DNA from: Paenibacillus sp. FSL H7-0331
Lineage (GTDB): Bacteria; Bacillota; Bacilli; Paenibacillales; NBRC-103111
Assembly (NCBI RefSeq): GCF_001956045.1
Contig: NZ_MRTH01000012.1
Location: forward strand, 193,745 to 257,744
Direction: 5' to 3'
DNA: 64,000 nucleotides
Under the pieces are notes generated by a model that ran no database searches, was not told the DNA's origin, and was given only the letters and a program-made list of their open reading frames with translations. The translations under genes were made by a program, and so were the position numbers. Shown here piece after piece: positions 55,340-63,919 of the stretch (positions are counted from its first letter, which is position 1; each line of letters starts with the position of its first letter).

Positions 55340-55387
55340 GAGATAAGTATTCATAAATTTTCAGCAAAGCTGAACGATACTTATCTC
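55340..55387. repeat. two-part hairpin between phoP and the Gfo/Idh gene
   Basis: Outer arms GAGATAAGTAT/ATACTTATCTC (11 perfect pairs) and inner arms TTCAGC/GCTGAA with an AAA loop. It has the same outer-plus-inner design as the hairpins in the icd-mdh spacer but another sequence. Confidence 0.75.
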
Positions 55388-55433
55388 GCAAGAAAAGCTA
55401 CATTCAAAACACGGATGTATCTTCCTTGAATTG

Positions 55434-55455
55434 GCTCCGATCAGGAGCTTTTTCT
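55434..55455 (+). terminator. second terminator-like hairpin before the Gfo/Idh gene
   Basis: GCTCC/GGAGC with a GATCA loop and TTTTTCTTATTT. Confidence 0.6.
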
Positions 55456-55574
55456 TATTTCCCAGGAAATTCGAAATAGCCAAATCGGATAAAAGATGGA
55501 CCAAATTAGTCATATCTTTTTGGTAGAAGCTTGACTATACTTGACTTAAACTTATAAGGGGGATGACTCTAATC

Positions 55575-56657
55575 ATGTCGAAAACGTACAGAATTGGAAT
55601 TATTGGCTGCGGAGGAATTGCAAATGGCAAGCATATGCCCGCTTTGCAAAATCAGCCAAACGCAGAAATGGTAGCTTTTTGTGATATCGTGGTAGAAAAA
55701 GCTTATGAGGCTGCTCACAAATTCGGTTCCGAGGGTGCGAAGGTATACAGCGATTTTAGAGAAATGCTGCAGGACGGATCGATTGATATTATACACGTGT
55801 GTACGCCAAATGATTCACATGCGGAGATTACGATTGCCGCTCTGGAGTCGGATAAACATGTGATGTGTGAGAAGCCGATGGCCAAAACAGCAGCGGATGC
55901 CCGTCGTATGGTGGAAGCCGCCAAACGTTCAGGCAAGAAGCTAACTATTGGCTACCAAAATCGTTTCCGTTCAGACAGCCAGTATTTGAAAAAAGTATGT
56001 GGCGAAGGTGATCTGGGAGAGGTTTATTATGCCAAAGCTCACGCAATTCGTCGTCGTGCTGTACCGACTTGGGGCGTGTTTCTAGATGAAGAAAAACAAG
56101 GCGGCGGACCGCTAATTGATATCGGTACCCATGCACTGGATCTGACCTTGTGGATGATGGATAATTACAAGCCGAAAGCAGTCTTGGGCACAGCTTTCCA
56201 CAAGCTGTCCTCCAAGAAGGACGCAGCTAATGCATGGGGCTCCTGGGACCCAGATAAATTTACAGTTGAGGATTCTGCTTTTGGCATGATTACGATGCAG
56301 AATGGGGCAACTATTGTGCTGGAATCGAGCTGGGCGATCAATATGCTGCAAACGGGAGAAGCCAAAACGACCTTGTGCGGAACTGAAGGCGGTGCGGATA
56401 TGCAGGATGGTCTGCGTATTAACGGTGAAAAGCATAGCAAATTGTTTATGAACGAAATTCAGCTGGATGCCAAAGGCGTCGATTTTTATGATGGGAAGCA
56501 AGAATCACCGGCTGATCTGGAAGCGCGTCTGTGGCTGAAAGCAATTGAAGAGGATACGGATCCCGTTGTCACGCCTGAACAGGCCTGCGTTGTATCGGAA
56601 ATTTTGGAAGCCATCTATGAGTCGTCCAAAACCGGCAAAGCTGTTTATTTTGAATAA
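55575..56657 (+). CDS. Gfo/Idh/MocA-family oxidoreductase
   Basis: A 360-residue NAD(P)-dependent sugar or inositol-type dehydrogenase. The Rossmann domain opens YRIGIIGCGGIANGKHMPAL, the conserved EKPMAKT motif carries the catalytic lysine, and GGGPLIDIGTHALDL marks the C-terminal domain with the second active-site histidine. The substrate is unknown. AAGGGGGATGAC lies ahead of the ATG at 55575; an ATG at 55563 touches the binding site. Monocistronic between two terminators. Confidence 0.9.
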   Translation: MSKTYRIGIIGCGGIANGKHMPALQNQPNAEMVAFCDIVVEKAYEAAHKFGSEGAKVYSDFREMLQDGSIDIIHVCTPNDSHAEITIAALESDKHVMCEKPMAKTAADARRMVEAAKRSGKKLTIGYQNRFRSDSQYLKKVCGEGDLGEVYYAKAHAIRRRAVPTWGVFLDEEKQGGGPLIDIGTHALDLTLWMMDNYKPKAVLGTAFHKLSSKKDAANAWGSWDPDKFTVEDSAFGMITMQNGATIVLESSWAINMLQTGEAKTTLCGTEGGADMQDGLRINGEKHSKLFMNEIQLDAKGVDFYDGKQESPADLEARLWLKAIEEDTDPVVTPEQACVVSEILEAIYESSKTGKAVYFE

Positions 56658-56686
56658 TAGCTACTTTAAAAATGTTATGGAACATC

Positions 56687-56730
56687 AACAACCTCCAAGC
56701 CACGAAGTGGTTTTGGAGGTTGTTTGTTAT
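56687..56730. terminator. strong bidirectional terminator
   Basis: AACAACCTCCAA/TTGGAGGTTGTT (12 perfect pairs) around CCAC/GTGG with a GAA loop, between the convergent Gfo/Idh and cydB genes. Confidence 0.85.
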
Positions 56731-56792
56731 GTGGATTTCGTGATAGCTGTGAATATGTGAGTGAGTGAGTGTCTGCCTAATCTGTATTGCAT

Positions 56793-57812
56793 TCACTTTT
56801 TCTGCAGACCCTGCACATAATTTGCATCGAACAGAAAGAGACGCATCAGCAATATCAGTGAAGGGATGAGCAGACATAAGCCGGCGATAAAAGCTCCGAT
56901 CAAGGCAATTCCCATTTCCGGGCTGGTGACACTTTCGTGTATCGAGACCATGGGATAAATAATATAAGGTAAATGCGCCGCGCCATATCCGAAGAAAGCG
57001 AAGGCAAACTGCAGCATCACGAATAAAAAAGCGACGCCAAGACGCTTGCGGTTCCATATCAGATAGGTAGCAATTATAAAGCAAATCAAGGATACAACAA
57101 ACATCCAGGACAGCTTTAGCATGTTGTCAAAATGAACCGGATTGTGTCGCTGAATAGCGAAAAATACGAACAAGCTCGCTAATATTGTCGGTCCGCTCCA
57201 ACCGATTGCAAACCTTCGCAAAATTTCTGTCGCTTTGGTATCCTTCGCCTTGTGAGCATAATAGGTTAAGAAAGCAGCAGAAATATAGAGCACACTGACA
57301 AGCGACAGGACGACAACCGACCAGGCATAAGAGCTGGTAAACAGCTTGTAGAAGAGCAGTGTGACATTATTGCCGCTTTCCTCAATATAACCACCCTCCG
57401 ATATCGTCAATACGATGGACAATGAAGCTGGAATCAATAGACCACTGCCCCCGTAAAGCAGCTTGTACAGATGGCTTTCCTTGGAGCCGTAGGTGCTGAA
57501 AGCGTAGTAGGAGCCTCGGATAGCGATCAGCACTATAGCGATACTGCCGGGTATTAATAAGGTGGTTCCGAGATAATAAGCAGTGTCCGGGAAAAAACCG
57601 ACCATCCCGATCATGAAGAAGATCAGAAAAACGTTAGTAACTTCCCAGACAGGTGATAAATAGCGTTCGATAATGCCATGCACCATATTTTTGCGCCCGG
57701 TTATCATCGTGTAGTAGCTAAAGAAACCAGCCCCAAAATCAATCGAAGCTACAATTAAATAACCGTAAAGGAAAACCCAGAGCACTGTAATTCCGATGAC
57801 TTCAATACTCAT
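56793..57812 (-). CDS. cydB: cytochrome bd ubiquinol oxidase subunit II
   Basis: A 339-residue subunit with about eight to nine transmembrane helices (IEVIGITVLWVFLYGYLIVA, FDFGAGFF-like DFGAGFFSYYTMI near the N-terminus). It forms the quinol oxidase with subunit I, reducing O2 with high affinity without proton pumping. Its ATG overlaps the cydA stop by 4 bp. No cydCD assembly genes follow; the Gfo/Idh terminator closes the operon. Confidence 0.9.
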   Translation of the reverse strand: MSIEVIGITVLWVFLYGYLIVASIDFGAGFFSYYTMITGRKNMVHGIIERYLSPVWEVTNVFLIFFMIGMVGFFPDTAYYLGTTLLIPGSIAIVLIAIRGSYYAFSTYGSKESHLYKLLYGGSGLLIPASLSIVLTISEGGYIEESGNNVTLLFYKLFTSSYAWSVVVLSLVSVLYISAAFLTYYAHKAKDTKATEILRRFAIGWSGPTILASLFVFFAIQRHNPVHFDNMLKLSWMFVVSLICFIIATYLIWNRKRLGVAFLFVMLQFAFAFFGYGAAHLPYIIYPMVSIHESVTSPEMGIALIGAFIAGLCLLIPSLILLMRLFLFDANYVQGLQKK

Positions 57813-59164
57813 TGGTGCTCACCTCCTTGATCAGCCCGCAATGCTAATTCCTCTTCAGGCGTATTCGTCTTGAACATACGGCGGAGTACCGTCCATGCGC
57901 CAAATCCAAGTATGATGTACAGAATAGAGAACATCAGCAGCATCCAGTCCACATTGGTAGCGGTCGTGGCTCCATGTGCCGTTTTCATATAGCCGCGCAG
58001 AATCCATGGCTGTCTTCCGGCTTCAGCAAATATCCATCCGGATTCAATCGCCAGCATTGCAAGCGGGCCTGAGAAAGTAATGAAGCGAAGCAGCCAACGC
58101 GGCACTTCTTTTCCTTGTTGACGCCGTTTTTTCCTGTTCAAATATAAATATGCGATACAGAGTACAATCATCAAGCTTCCGATCGCCACCATGGCATCAA
58201 AGAAATAATGGATATAGAGCGGTGGACGTTCATCCACAGGGATATCATTCAAGCCCTTCACAACCGCATTCGGATCGGCAAAAGCCAATATACTCAGGGC
58301 ATAAGGAAGCTTCAAGCCATAGTGAACGTTGTGTTCCTTATCAATATAGCCTGCAAATACAAGTGGTGCCTGCGCTGTAGTTTCAAAATGCCATTCGGCT
58401 GCGGCAAGCTTCTCCGGCTGGTATTCGGCAAGAAATTTACCGGACAGATCACCGATGAACGCGGTGGACAAGGAGAAGATCAGTCCGCAAATCATCGTCA
58501 GCTTGAGTGCCTTTTGGTAATATACATGCTTTTTACCTGCCAATAAGGCTAATGCGGCTATGGTAGCGAGCACAAATGCGCTTGTCATATAGGCTGATGA
58601 AATCACGTGCGCGGTCTTGGTAGGTGTGGCCGGATTAAACATCGCGACCATGGGATCTATGTCGATAATGGTTCGACCGGACAGCTTAAAGCCTTGTGGC
58701 GTATTCATAAAGGCGTTAACAATCGTAATAAAAAATGCGGATAACGTCGATCCGATGATAATGGGAATAGAAATTGCAAAGTGCGTCCAAGGATTTTTCC
58801 AACGATCCCAGGTGTACAAGTAAATCCCGAGAAATATCGCCTCAAAGAAGAAAGCGAAGGTTTCCATAAACAAAGGCAGAGAAATCGCCTGACCCGCGAT
58901 TTGCATAAAGCTTGGCCACAACAAGTTTAACTGCAAGCCAATTGAAGTACCAGTAACGACGCCGACTGCCACAGTGATGACGAATCCACGTGCCCAACGA
59001 CGTGCGAGCAGTGTATAATGTGGATCTTTGCGCTTGATTCCCAGAAACTCGGCAATGGCAATCATGACAGGCAGTCCGACACCTATCGTAGCAAAAATAA
59101 TGTGAAAACCAAGCGTTAGGCCTGTTAATATACGGCTATAAAATACCGGGTCGTAATTCATCAT
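57809..59164 (-). CDS. cydA: cytochrome bd ubiquinol oxidase subunit I
   Basis: About 451 residues, nine transmembrane helices. SRILTGLTLGFHIIFATIGV carries the haem b595 histidine, METFAFFFEAIFLGIYLYTW follows, and the quinol-loop region is short, as in the CIO/YthA-type enzymes rather than E. coli CydA. It oxidises quinol and reduces oxygen, useful under low oxygen or when cytochrome c oxidase is blocked. The ATG at 59164 lies 11 nt after AAAGGAG; the GTG at 59176 touches it. A Rex-like site overlaps the promoter. Confidence 0.9.
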   Translation of the reverse strand: MMNYDPVFYSRILTGLTLGFHIIFATIGVGLPVMIAIAEFLGIKRKDPHYTLLARRWARGFVITVAVGVVTGTSIGLQLNLLWPSFMQIAGQAISLPLFMETFAFFFEAIFLGIYLYTWDRWKNPWTHFAISIPIIIGSTLSAFFITIVNAFMNTPQGFKLSGRTIIDIDPMVAMFNPATPTKTAHVISSAYMTSAFVLATIAALALLAGKKHVYYQKALKLTMICGLIFSLSTAFIGDLSGKFLAEYQPEKLAAAEWHFETTAQAPLVFAGYIDKEHNVHYGLKLPYALSILAFADPNAVVKGLNDIPVDERPPLYIHYFFDAMVAIGSLMIVLCIAYLYLNRKKRRQQGKEVPRWLLRFITFSGPLAMLAIESGWIFAEAGRQPWILRGYMKTAHGATTATNVDWMLLMFSILYIILGFGAWTVLRRMFKTNTPEEELALRADQGGEHQ

Positions 59165-59209
59165 CCGAATGCACACTCCTTTTGAACATTATGCTCCTAT
59201 TTACCACTT

Positions 59210-59241
59210 ATTATAGCTTATGTATGTGATTTATTTCACAA
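59210..59241 (-). promoter_or_regulatory. cyd promoter with Rex-like (or Fnr-like) operator
   Basis: On the minus strand TATAAT (complement of 59210-59215) lies 17 bp after TGAAAT. Over that -35, the plus strand reads ATGTGAT-TTAT-TTCACAA (59224-59241), 12 of 14 fixed positions of the Rex operator TTGTGAA-N4-TTCACAA, and also a perfect TGTGA-N6-TCACA. Overlap with the -35 suits repression by Rex at low NADH. Confidence 0.6.
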
Positions 59242-59296
59242 CAACTATGATCAATTGATGACTTATGCGTTACGAAATGATGAAAACTCGGCTAGT

Positions 59297-59356
59297 TGAA
59301 ATAAAGTTGTTTAATCTGAAATAAAGTAGTTTAACCTGAAATAAAGTTGTTTAATG
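59297..59356. repeat. three tandem 20-bp repeats upstream of cydA
   Basis: Units TGAAATAAAGTTGTTTAATC, with A for T and C for T changes in the second, at 59297, 59317 and 59337. A 20-bp period is close to two helical turns. They lie about 55 bp beyond the Rex-like site. Confidence 0.8.
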
Positions 59357-59373
59357 AAATTTGCAGTTGTAAA

Positions 59374-59429
59374 CATCATCGCATACGACACCCCTTCTCG
59401 TTGTTGAGTGCTTGTCGTATGTGATGATG
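59374..59429. repeat. 17-bp hairpin
   Basis: CATCATCGCATACGACA pairs fully (one G-T) with TGTCGTATGTGATGATG across a 22-nt loop. No T tract follows. Confidence 0.8.
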
Positions 59430-59559
59430 GGAATGGTATTAGGATATACCTTTCATGCTTAAGTTTTTAGATAGAACGTTCGTTTGGACACACCAACTGC
59501 AGTTGCAGTCAGAGGCTGGATCGAACCGTACCTATTCAAGCTTTTGAAACTGCTGGTTA

Positions 59560-59718
59560 GTATGATAGTGAGTGTGGCTGGTACGTGAGAACATCATGCG
59601 ATGGGTTCACCAGTTTGGGCCGGAATTAGACAAGCAAATTCGTCCCTTTCTAAAACCGACTATCGTTTCCTTTAAGCCAGCAGTGATCGAGGTAAAACGA
59701 ACGGGAAAAGGGTACTAG
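59560..59718 (+). pseudogene. IS6-family transposase remnant
   Basis: From 59593 the frame reads IMRWVHQFGPELDKQIRPFL then KPTIVSF, which aligns with IMRWVHEFGSELEKRICLYL of the transposase at 62659. It breaks at the position of the first catalytic aspartate and ends at a stop at 59716-59718. The upstream part is in another frame. Only the central piece is recognisable, and no intact inverted repeats were found. Confidence 0.7.
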
Positions 59719-59950
59719 AAAAAGATAGTACTTACGAGAACTTCCGATGTCATTTAAAATAGGATTGTATGTGATAAGCAAATGACGTTGGGTGATGGTT
59801 CAAAGAAGATTACTCTGTATGAATCACAATTTTGGAAATCGGAAGGTGTTGGTACAATTCGCTCTACTTTAGGTGCCTACTATCGTCCGCACTCACAATA
59901 TTTGAATGAATTCCTGTGTTCGCGGCAGTTGGAACTAAGACTCATATTGC

Positions 59951-60178
59951 CGAAAAAAATACCTGATTAAAAAGTCCAATTTCATTATTCAGGGTCATGC
60001 TGAAGTCTGGGCAGACAGCTTGAAAAATATGATGAATCATTTCTATGATGCTGTGTTGAATCAAACAGAGCTTCCCGACGCGGTCGCCACCTTCAAGGAG
60101 GGTACCAGATCATGCTTATCAATAATGATTGTAAGAAGTATGAAAACAGGAAGCTGGGAGCAAGTATCGCAAGTATAA
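59951..60178 (+). pseudogene. possible C-terminal relic of a Gfo/Idh-type oxidoreductase
   Basis: The frame that includes 59978 reads NFIIQGHAEVWADSLKNMMN, then HFYDAVLNQTELPDAVATF, KEGTRSCLSI and SMKTGSWEQVSQV before a stop. The pattern of an alpha-helix, a DA-TFKEG turn and a final SMKTG is that of the C-terminal end of Gfo/Idh/MocA enzymes. A preceding 62-codon frame from 59782 is in another phase, suggesting a frameshift. No intact start or ribosome binding site. Confidence 0.35.
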
Positions 60179-60225
60179 CAACAAAGAACCTAAACCACTG
60201 TGAAAGTGGTTTAGGTTCTTTGTTG
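60179..60225. terminator. 20-bp perfect hairpin, likely bidirectional terminator
   Basis: CAACAAAGAACCTAAACCAC pairs exactly with its complement ending TTCTTTGTTG; loop TGTGAAA. It lies 39 bp beyond the stop of the chemoreceptor gene on the minus strand. Confidence 0.7.
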
Positions 60226-60264
60226 TTCGTGAATTATAGGACCGCCTTATAGTTTAATCCAAGC

Positions 60265-62259
60265 TTACACTTTAAACTGAGAAACGATCTCAATCAGCTT
60301 CTGCGAGTTTAACTGGGTTGCTTGCATCAGCTCAGTGACCTTGTTAGCTTCTTGCATGACTGTCAATGTGTTCTCAGCTATGTCCTGAGTTCCTTGTGCG
60401 CCTTGCATAGTGGATGTAGAAACCTCGTTGATGGCTTGGACCATATTTTGAATGGAAGCGAGTAATTGTTCAGCGGTTGCACTGAAGTCCATGACCATCT
60501 CCTGGATGGACTCTGCATCCATATAATACTGGTCACCTGTATGAACCATAGTTGTATAATCATTAATGACTGTTTTGTCGATAAATTCCAGCGCTTTCTC
60601 GGAGCTATCTGTCAAGCTTTGGACAGAACTTATGACAAGCCTGGTCACATCTTGAATTTCATTAACGGTTTGTTTGGAGCTTTCAGCTAGTTTACGTATT
60701 TCAGTAGCTACTACTGAAAAGCCCTTCCCGGCTTCTCCGGCCCGTGCTGCTTCTATTGCCGCATTTAGCGCAAGAAGATTGGTTCTTGAAGTAATGTCTA
60801 GAATCGCATTCGCCAGAACATTAATTTGCTGAACAGCTTTCGATTGCTGGATAGCAGATCTCATATCCGCATCGACATTGTTTCGGAGCTCAAGAGCTGC
60901 TTGCTGGGAGCTTTCGGCATTATTTTTTAAATTTTGTGCACGTAAGCTGATTTCCTCTACAAGGGTGGAACCATTCTGAACCTTGTTGGTGATCGATTCA
61001 ACTGCACTTTCAATTTCTAAGGAGGTTTCTCTCATCGTCTCGGTCGTAGCAGCCGTTTCTTGCATGGAAGCAGACATTTCTTGGGTAGTGGCGGTAACAT
61101 TTTGCACCTTCGCTGAAAGCTCGGCTAGATTAAGCGAGGAGTTTGTTATATTGGCTTCTACACGGTTTGCTTCATCAATGACTTGGTTGACTACCGATTT
61201 GATAGACTCACTCATCGAATTCATGGATTTTCCTAATGTGCCAATTTCATCACCTCTTTTGGTAACTTTCGTTCCTATTTCCTGCGTGAAATCAGCATTT
61301 GCCAAAATATTCAAATGCTTAGCAGCCAGCTTGATCGGATTGGATATAAAATTCGCAATAAGAACAGAGAGGAGTATGGCGAAAAGTGCAGCCACAACAA
61401 TCAGGAGCTCTGATGCCTTAGTGGACTCGTCCAGGTCGGCGAATACCTCAAGGGAAGGAGCGGTCACAACAACTTTCCAGCCTGTGCGTTCAACTTTGGA
61501 AAATCCCGCTACATTTTTTGAGCCATCATCATCCGGGTAATCTACGTTTCCTTTATCTTCCTTTAAAATGGATTCTTTAAAGGCCTTATCTTGAATTGGA
61601 TTTTTAACAAATTCGGAATAAGCTTTTCCAACCATATCGGCATTGGGGTGATATATGATCTCACCTGTGCGGGATAATAAGTAAGCATAGCCGGTATTGG
61701 CAAGCTTGACTTTTCCCAAGTAATTACCTAATGCCTCAACACTTACAAGACTGATGATAATGCCTTTGAAAGTATTGCTTTTATCTAAAATAGGTACAGC
61801 AATCGATATTTGTTTTTTGCCTGTACTTTTGTTAATAATAATATCGCTGACAGCAACGTTCTTCGTATCTCGCGCGATTTTGAAATACTCTCTGTCACTG
61901 ATGTTGATATTGGTAGCTGCACTTAACTCGCCAAGTTTATCGGCCACAATAGTAGACTCGACTTCCAAATCATTTTCATTAATGTATTTAACAATCAGGG
62001 TGATTTGTTCCACAGTCATTTCAGCAAATTCAGGATGGGCTTTTAAAGACTCGGTTATTTGTGATACTTTGCCATCAATCCAAATATTAATTAACCTTAC
62101 ATTCGTGTCGGCGATATCTACTTCCTGATTCTGAATATTGACACTCAGTACCTTATTGAATTGGTTTAACTGAAAAAACGCTAAACCGAGAAGGGGGATG
62201 AGTGTTGCAAGAAGCAGGCAAGCGACGAGCTTGAATCTTAAAGATTTGAAAAAAGCCAT
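60265..62259 (-). CDS. methyl-accepting chemotaxis protein with dCACHE sensor
   Basis: A 664-residue chemoreceptor. TM1 (residues ~9-27), a ~250-residue double-CACHE ligand domain with [20 protein letters not shown] and [19 protein letters not shown]2 (~280-305), HAMP, and a long coiled-coil signalling domain whose hairpin tip reads [19 protein letters not shown]. It would sense small molecules such as amino acids and control CheA. GGGGGGG lies ~6 nt before the ATG. A sigma-D-like promoter precedes it. It lies alone, without other motility genes. Confidence 0.95.
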   Translation of the reverse strand: MAFFKSLRFKLVACLLLATLIPLLGLAFFQLNQFNKVLSVNIQNQEVDIADTNVRLINIWIDGKVSQITESLKAHPEFAEMTVEQITLIVKYINENDLEVESTIVADKLGELSAATNINISDREYFKIARDTKNVAVSDIIINKSTGKKQISIAVPILDKSNTFKGIIISLVSVEALGNYLGKVKLANTGYAYLLSRTGEIIYHPNADMVGKAYSEFVKNPIQDKAFKESILKEDKGNVDYPDDDGSKNVAGFSKVERTGWKVVVTAPSLEVFADLDESTKASELLIVVAALFAILLSVLIANFISNPIKLAAKHLNILANADFTQEIGTKVTKRGDEIGTLGKSMNSMSESIKSVVNQVIDEANRVEANITNSSLNLAELSAKVQNVTATTQEMSASMQETAATTETMRETSLEIESAVESITNKVQNGSTLVEEISLRAQNLKNNAESSQQAALELRNNVDADMRSAIQQSKAVQQINVLANAILDITSRTNLLALNAAIEAARAGEAGKGFSVVATEIRKLAESSKQTVNEIQDVTRLVISSVQSLTDSSEKALEFIDKTVINDYTTMVHTGDQYYMDAESIQEMVMDFSATAEQLLASIQNMVQAINEVSTSTMQGAQGTQDIAENTLTVMQEANKVTELMQATQLNSQKLIEIVSQFKV

Positions 62260-62325
62260 GAACGTTCCCCCCCTAGATTATTATGTGTACATCATAGAGG
62301 CTAGCTTGAAAAAGTGAAATAGACC

Positions 62326-62351
62326 ATATGGGCTAGTGGACCTAAATTTTG
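62326..62351 (-). promoter_or_regulatory. sigma-D-like promoter of the chemoreceptor gene
   Basis: On the minus strand CAAA (complement of 62348-62351), 14 nt, GCCCATAT (complement of 62326-62333), compared with TAAA-N15-GCCGATAT: one mismatch in each box. Confidence 0.5.
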
Positions 62352-62590
62352 GTTTATAATAGCGAAAAAAGTTACTATAAATACCATTAATCGACATTTT
62401 CCTACTATTTACATTCTTATTTTCTAAATGAAAATTTTGGTATAGTTAATTTATCTGTGGAAACGAGGTGTCCCAGTTATTCCATTGTACGGTATGATTA
62501 GATAGTAAAAATCAATTAAATCTTTATTAAAGTAGAAGCTGAACCTGAGTTTGAATGGGACGGAGTTTTTCAAAGGTGAGGATCATCAGA

Positions 62591-63249
62591 GGTTGTGGTG
62601 CAAGCTCAAATTCATGATAACATCATTGAAATGAAATCATTGGAGCGAGGCATTTACTTTGAAAACGGAATTTGATTTGGTTAAGTGGAAACAGTATGAA
62701 TCGGAAGTAATCTTGCTCACGGTAAGATGGTATTTGAAATATAGTCTAAGTTATCGTGATTTAGTAGAAATGATGGAAGAACGGGGTTTACAACTCGCTC
62801 ATACAACGATCATGCGATGGGTTCATGAGTTTGGGTCCGAGCTAGAAAAGCGAATTTGTCTCTATTTGAAGCCGACTAATGATTCTTTTCAGACGGATGA
62901 GACTTACATTAAAGTCAAGGGACAATGGAAATATCTTTACAGAGCGGTATATTCAAACGGCAATACGATTGATTTCATGTTGTCTGAAAATCGAGATGCT
63001 CCTGCTGCCAAACGATTTTTTAAGAAGGCGTTGACTTCACCACACAATCAATCGCCACGCGTGAACCCTGTCGATAAAAACCCAGCGTACCCTGCCGCAG
63101 TCCAGAAATTGAAGGATGAGAAAGTTAGGAATCAAGAAACAATACTCCGACAACAGAAATATCTCAACAATAAAATTGAACAAGATCATCGATTCATAAA
63201 GAAAATCATAAAACCAATGTTGGGATTCACGTCCTTCAAAACTGCCTAG
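62591..63249 (+). mobile_element. truncated IS6-family insertion sequence
   Basis: A left-end-like motif GGTTGTGGTGCAAGCTCAAA (62591-62610) resembles IS240/IS431 terminal repeats. The transposase gene follows, but I found no matching right end downstream, and the gene stops early. The sequence 62260-62590 before it holds the chemoreceptor promoter and otherwise nothing I can name. Confidence 0.6.
62659..63249 (+). CDS. IS6-family transposase, C-terminally truncated
   Basis: A 196-residue DDE transposase. RWYLKYSLSYRDLVEMMEER and TTIMRWVHEFG form the HTH region. The DDE residues are present: D in QTDETYIKVKG, D in PVDKNPAYPAAV, and E in KIEQDHRFIKK. It ends at GFTSFKTA, where full-length relatives continue for ~25-35 residues, so the copy is probably inactive. 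TTG start with GGAGCGAGG upstream. The 290 bp that follow (to 63540) hold a small hairpin ATCCCC/GGGGAT at 63266-63284 and no gene. Confidence 0.8.
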   Translation: MKTEFDLVKWKQYESEVILLTVRWYLKYSLSYRDLVEMMEERGLQLAHTTIMRWVHEFGSELEKRICLYLKPTNDSFQTDETYIKVKGQWKYLYRAVYSNGNTIDFMLSENRDAPAAKRFFKKALTSPHNQSPRVNPVDKNPAYPAAVQKLKDEKVRNQETILRQQKYLNNKIEQDHRFIKKIIKPMLGFTSFKTA

Positions 63250-63540
63250 CTTCATCGCCTTGTTTATCCCCCAGAACAGGGGATTTCAGGATCGATAGAC
63301 CCTGGTTATCCGCTCCATTCCCCTCTCACCTCGTTTGATTGAATTGGTCTGCTTTTTTTTGAGTGTGTTATTCGATAATTTTAGTGTCATATACATGGTA
63401 AATTCAAGTAATTTTATTTGAAATGCAAGATTCATCATAAGTATGTATTTACAATAACTAAACGCTAAATACCCCTCGTATCTGATACAATGAAGATATT
63501 CTTAGACAATGAAGTCTAAGTAAACATTGGAGGGATTGCC

Positions 63541-63699
63541 GTGGAAATTGTAACAGCTATGAACGAATCCTTAATGTTAGAAGAAGTAATTGACGAAGAT
63601 GTAGAGGTAGAAGAATGCAATGTAATTGAAGAAGAAACCGAAGACGTTGAAGCAGAGATGAGCGATGAATCGGATGAGTTAATGCTTTTTCCCTTGTAG
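63541..63699 (+). CDS. small, very acidic protein
   Basis: A 52-residue protein from a GTG start with GGAGGG 5-7 nt upstream. About 40% of residues are Glu or Asp in runs such as EEVIDEDVEVEE, with a hydrophobic C-terminal LMLFPL and a single cysteine. I do not recognise a family. A hairpin CTTAGAC/GTCTAAG at 63501-63520 lies directly before the binding site and could affect translation. The good initiation region and steady composition support a real gene. Confidence 0.5.
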   Translation: MEIVTAMNESLMLEEVIDEDVEVEECNVIEEETEDVEAEMSDESDELMLFPL

Positions 63700-63822
63700 A
63701 TCATAGAGAGCTTGTAAATTGTCGTTCCATTGAAATGTAGATTTAAACAGATAAAACTATTGCTGTTACAAAAACCATAACCAAGGAAGAAGCATTTTAT
63801 CGATAAAGAAAAGAACCGAAAG

Positions 63823-63846
63823 TGGTCATACCCCTGGTCATACCCC
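63823..63846. repeat. tandem 12-bp direct repeat at an IS3 end
   Basis: TGGTCATACCCC occurs twice in a row, next to AGTCAAGTAGACA. It lies just outside the 3' end of the IS3-type transposase remnant and probably marks the IS end or its junction. Confidence 0.55.
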
Positions 63847-63870
63847 AGTCAAGTAGACAATTGAAAAAAA

Positions 63871-63919
63871 CTATGCAGCCAACGCGTGCCGATATTCAAT
63901 CGGTGCGCGTTGTTTGAGT
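63871..63919 (-). pseudogene. C-terminal end of an IS3-family transposase (OrfB), interrupted
   Basis: On the minus strand the last codons read LKQRAPIEYRHALAA then stop, the typical C-terminus of IS3/IS150-group OrfB proteins. The rest of the gene is separated by the group II intron that begins at 63920 and lies outside the window. Confidence 0.65.
63880..63912. repeat. 14-bp hairpin at the intron target
   Basis: CAACGCGTGCCGAT pairs with ATCGGTGCGCGTTG (two G-T pairs) across an ATTCA loop, followed by TTTGAGT and then the intron. Confidence 0.8.

Noticed and set aside
59297..59356. 20-bp tandem repeats considered as CRISPR
   Set aside because: Repeats are contiguous with no spacers, and there are no cas genes in the window.
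59782..59970. 62-codon open frame as a complete gene
   Set aside because: It has no good ribosome binding site and lies in a zone of gene remnants, out of phase with the following frame; more likely part of a pseudogene.
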